Below, in pieces: positions 6,300-7,818 of a stretch of DNA of 7,818 nucleotides. Every line of letters begins with the position of its first letter. Within the stretch, counting starts at the first letter, position 1. The notes beneath the pieces are model-generated. The model was not told where the DNA came from. It saw nothing but the letters and a program-made list of their open reading frames with translations, and searched no databases. Location of the stretch: assembly GCA_026645375.1 (NCBI GenBank), contig JAPFFX010000163.1:1-7818 (forward strand), written 5' to 3'. The stretch is from Citricoccus sp. WCRC_4 (GTDB lineage Bacteria; Actinomycetota; Actinomycetes; Actinomycetales; Micrococcaceae). The position numbers and the translations under genes were made by a program.

Positions 6300-7711
6300 A
6301 TGACCGAGGCTTCGAAGGACTGGGTCGAGGACGAACTCGCCGGCTGCCGCCAAGTCGACAAGCGCCTGGACCGGCGGCTGCACGCGCTGCTCGGGCAGAT
6401 GGCGGGCGCCATGGGCGAGAGCATTCCCCTGGCCTGCCAGGACTGGGCCAGCGCCAAGGCGGCCTACCGGTTCTTTGCCAACGACCGGGCCGGCGAGGGC
6501 GACATCCTCGCGGGCCACGTCGAGGCGACCCGCCGGCGCGTCGCCGCCGCCCGCGGCACCATCCTCGTCCTCCAGGATACCACCGAGTTCTCCTTAGAGC
6601 GCGAGCGCCCCGACCGGATCGGCCGGACCTACCGGGTCTACGGCGGCAAGGACCGGTGGGGACGCGTGCGGATGCAGACCGCCTGCGGGCTGCTGATGCA
6701 CTCCAGCCTGGCGGTCACGACCGAGGGCCTGCCGCTCGGCCTGGGCGCGGTCAAGTTCTGGACCCGCAAGACGTTCAAGGGGACCAACGCCCTGAAGAGG
6801 CGGATCAACCCGACGCGGGTCCCGATCGAGGGGAAGGAAAGCGTCCGATGGCTAGACAACATGCGGCGGACCACCGAACTGTTCGGCGACCCGGCCCGCT
6901 GCGTCCACATCGGCGACCGGGAAAGCGACATCTACGAGCTCTTCTGCCTGGCGCGCGAGCTCGGGACGCACTTCCTGGTCCGGACCTGCGTCGACCGGCT
7001 CGCGGACGACGGTCGCCCGTGTGATGGGCGAGGTGGCCGTGGGCAGTCGGCACCGCCACGCGGTCCGGGACGCTGCCGGCCGGGTCGAGACCGCGGAGGT
7101 GGAGCTCACCTACGCCACCGTGCACGTCCTGCCGCCGATCGGCAAGGGGAAGCGCTACCCCGCGCTCGACCTGACGATCCTGCACGCCCGGGAGCCGGAC
7201 CCGCCCGACACCCGCCCCCGCATCGACTGGAAGCTCGCCACCGACCTGCCGGTCGCCGACACCGCGGCCGCGGTGGAGAAACTGCATTGGTATTCCATGA
7301 GGTGGCGGATCGAGGAATTTCACAAGATCTTGAAATCGGGGTGCAAGGTGGAGGCAGCGCGGCTGAGGACGGCCGAGCGCCTGGTGAAGCTGATCGCCGT
7401 CCTGTGCATCGTCGGCTGGCGCGTCTTCTGGCTGCGGATGATGAACCGGGTCGTGCTCGACGCCGAGCCCGGCGTCGCCTTGACCGGGCTCGAGACCGCG
7501 CTCCTCGACCGCCTGGTGCCCGACCGCAGACCCAACCCGTTCGGGCATCCGGGACCTGGCCTGCTACGTCCGGAAGGTCGCCCGTCTCGGCGGCTGGCTC
7601 GCCCGCGCCGGGGACCCGCCGCCCGGCGACGTCGTCCTGTGGCGCGGCATGGCGCGCCTGACCGATATCGTTCTCGGCGCGACCCTCGCCCTTGGAGATG
7701 TGGGTAATTAG
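6300..7711 (+). pseudogene. IS4-family Tn5-like transposase, broken by two frameshifts
   Basis: DDE transposase of the Tn5/IS50 type. Frame A (6300 to about 7010) carries the Tn5 N-terminal DNA-binding domain (DWVEDELAGC, QDWASAKAAYRFF), the first catalytic Asp D93 (VLQDTTEFS, codon 6576-6578) and the second, D206 (HIGDRESDIYE, codon 6915-6917). Frame B (about 7006 to 7525) holds LPPIGKGKRYPAL and the YREK signature: Y (codon at 7291), R (7300), E (7312) and K (7333) in YSMRWRIEEFHKILK. Frame C (about 7526 to 7711) holds the C-terminal dimerisation text RKVARLGGWLARAGDPPPG and WRGMARLTDI, ending at TAG 7709-7711. Joined, this is about 469 residues, full length for the family. Each switch is +1 (one base gained or two lost, modulo three). 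GGGAGG at 6289-6294 is 5 nt before the ATG. Neither site is an obvious slippery heptamer, so inactivation or sequence error is likelier than programmed shifting. Confidence 0.92.
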
Positions 7712-7748
7712 CCCGGATTATTCATGAGGCAGGAAATTAGCGGCATCA
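7711..7748 (-). repeat. Right arm of degenerate inverted repeat flanking the transposase
   Basis: On the minus strand this reads TGATGC, then TCCTGC, ATGAAT and CCGGGC with short spacers, mirroring 6141-6170. Its inner end coincides with the last base of the transposase stop codon, so the gene runs into the repeat, while the left arm stands 129 bp from the transposase start. Confidence 0.4.
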
Positions 7749-7818
7749 AATCGTGGAAAATCAATTGGTTAGCGGCGAAGTAAAAAGCGTTACGGAGACA
7801 ATTTTTCGTCTTTGCCAT
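7712..7818. other. A+T-rich tail of foreign composition
   Basis: By hand count 46 of 107 bases are G or C (43%), against about 70% in the rest of the window. It contains an 8-base direct repeat TTAGCGGC at 7737-7744 and 7769-7776. The minus strand is open from ATG at the window edge (7818) to TAA at 7708-7710 (36 codons, a hydrophobic stretch ending LMNNPG), but nothing identifies it as a gene. It may be the outer part of the element, other acquired DNA, or sequence joined by assembly. Confidence 0.5.

Larger units (their letters stand above)
6141..7748 (+). mobile_element. IS4-family (IS50/Tn5-like) insertion sequence, boundaries approximate
   Basis: One transposase gene, frameshifted, lies between two arms of a degenerate inverted repeat. 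The resulting span of about 1.6 kb is normal for IS4-family elements. IS50-group elements usually make 9-bp target duplications. None is found next to either arm, so the true ends may lie a little outside or inside, or the right flank may not be the original one. No passenger gene is present. Confidence 0.5.

Noticed and set aside
7003..7030. Programmed +1 frameshift in the transposase
   Set aside because: No recognisable slippery site or stimulatory structure, and a second frameshift of the same kind occurs near 7530 where programmed shifting is not known for this family.

Overview
The window is about 70% G+C up to position 7708. Its genes have the codon bias, GTG starts and protein features of an actinobacterium. 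The FurA-type regulator, the FolD with a GRGVTIGRP nucleotide loop and the ZTP riboswitch in front of glyA all fit Micrococcales, probably Micrococcaceae (Kocuria/Micrococcus/Arthrobacter relatives). The family placement is inference from sequence style, not from a search.

Positions 1-3605 are a minus-strand block. Read in its own direction it holds a flavin-dependent monooxygenase-like oxidoreductase (3605-2388), a FurA/CatR-type peroxide-sensing repressor (2313-1786) and a monofunctional haem catalase (1737-214). It ends at a strong hairpin (65-101). The regulator and catalase form the classic Fur-catalase operon. The regulator probably starts from a leaderless or near-leaderless promoter with a small palindrome in it, so that oxidation of the regulator would release catalase expression. 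Positions 1-64 hold nothing I can support; a TGA at 3-5 could end a rightward gene outside the window.

Positions 3606-3802 are a divergent intergenic region. It carries a promoter and a well-conserved ZTP (pfl-motif) riboswitch reading rightward into glyA (3803-5098) and folD (5171-6079). ZTP/ZMP rises when 10-formyl-tetrahydrofolate runs short. GlyA makes 5,10-methylene-THF and FolD turns it into 10-formyl-THF, so the aptamer and both genes form one feedback loop. The 72-bp glyA-folD gap has an A+T-rich palindromic patch that may be a second promoter or an operator.

Positions 6080-7818 are accessory. Three stem-loops in tandem (6093-6192) follow folD. Then comes an IS4-family (Tn5/IS50-like) transposase gene, 6300-7711. 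Its catalytic residues D, D and YREK are all present but spread over reading frames separated by two frameshifts, so it is a dead or disrupted insertion sequence. The transposase resembles, from memory, versions common in Proteobacteria. A degenerate inverted repeat flanks it. From about 7708 to the window end the base composition drops to about 43% G+C, which points to foreign DNA or an assembly junction.

I found no new defence or biosynthetic system. The most informative non-obvious item is the ZTP riboswitch and its possible switching helix.
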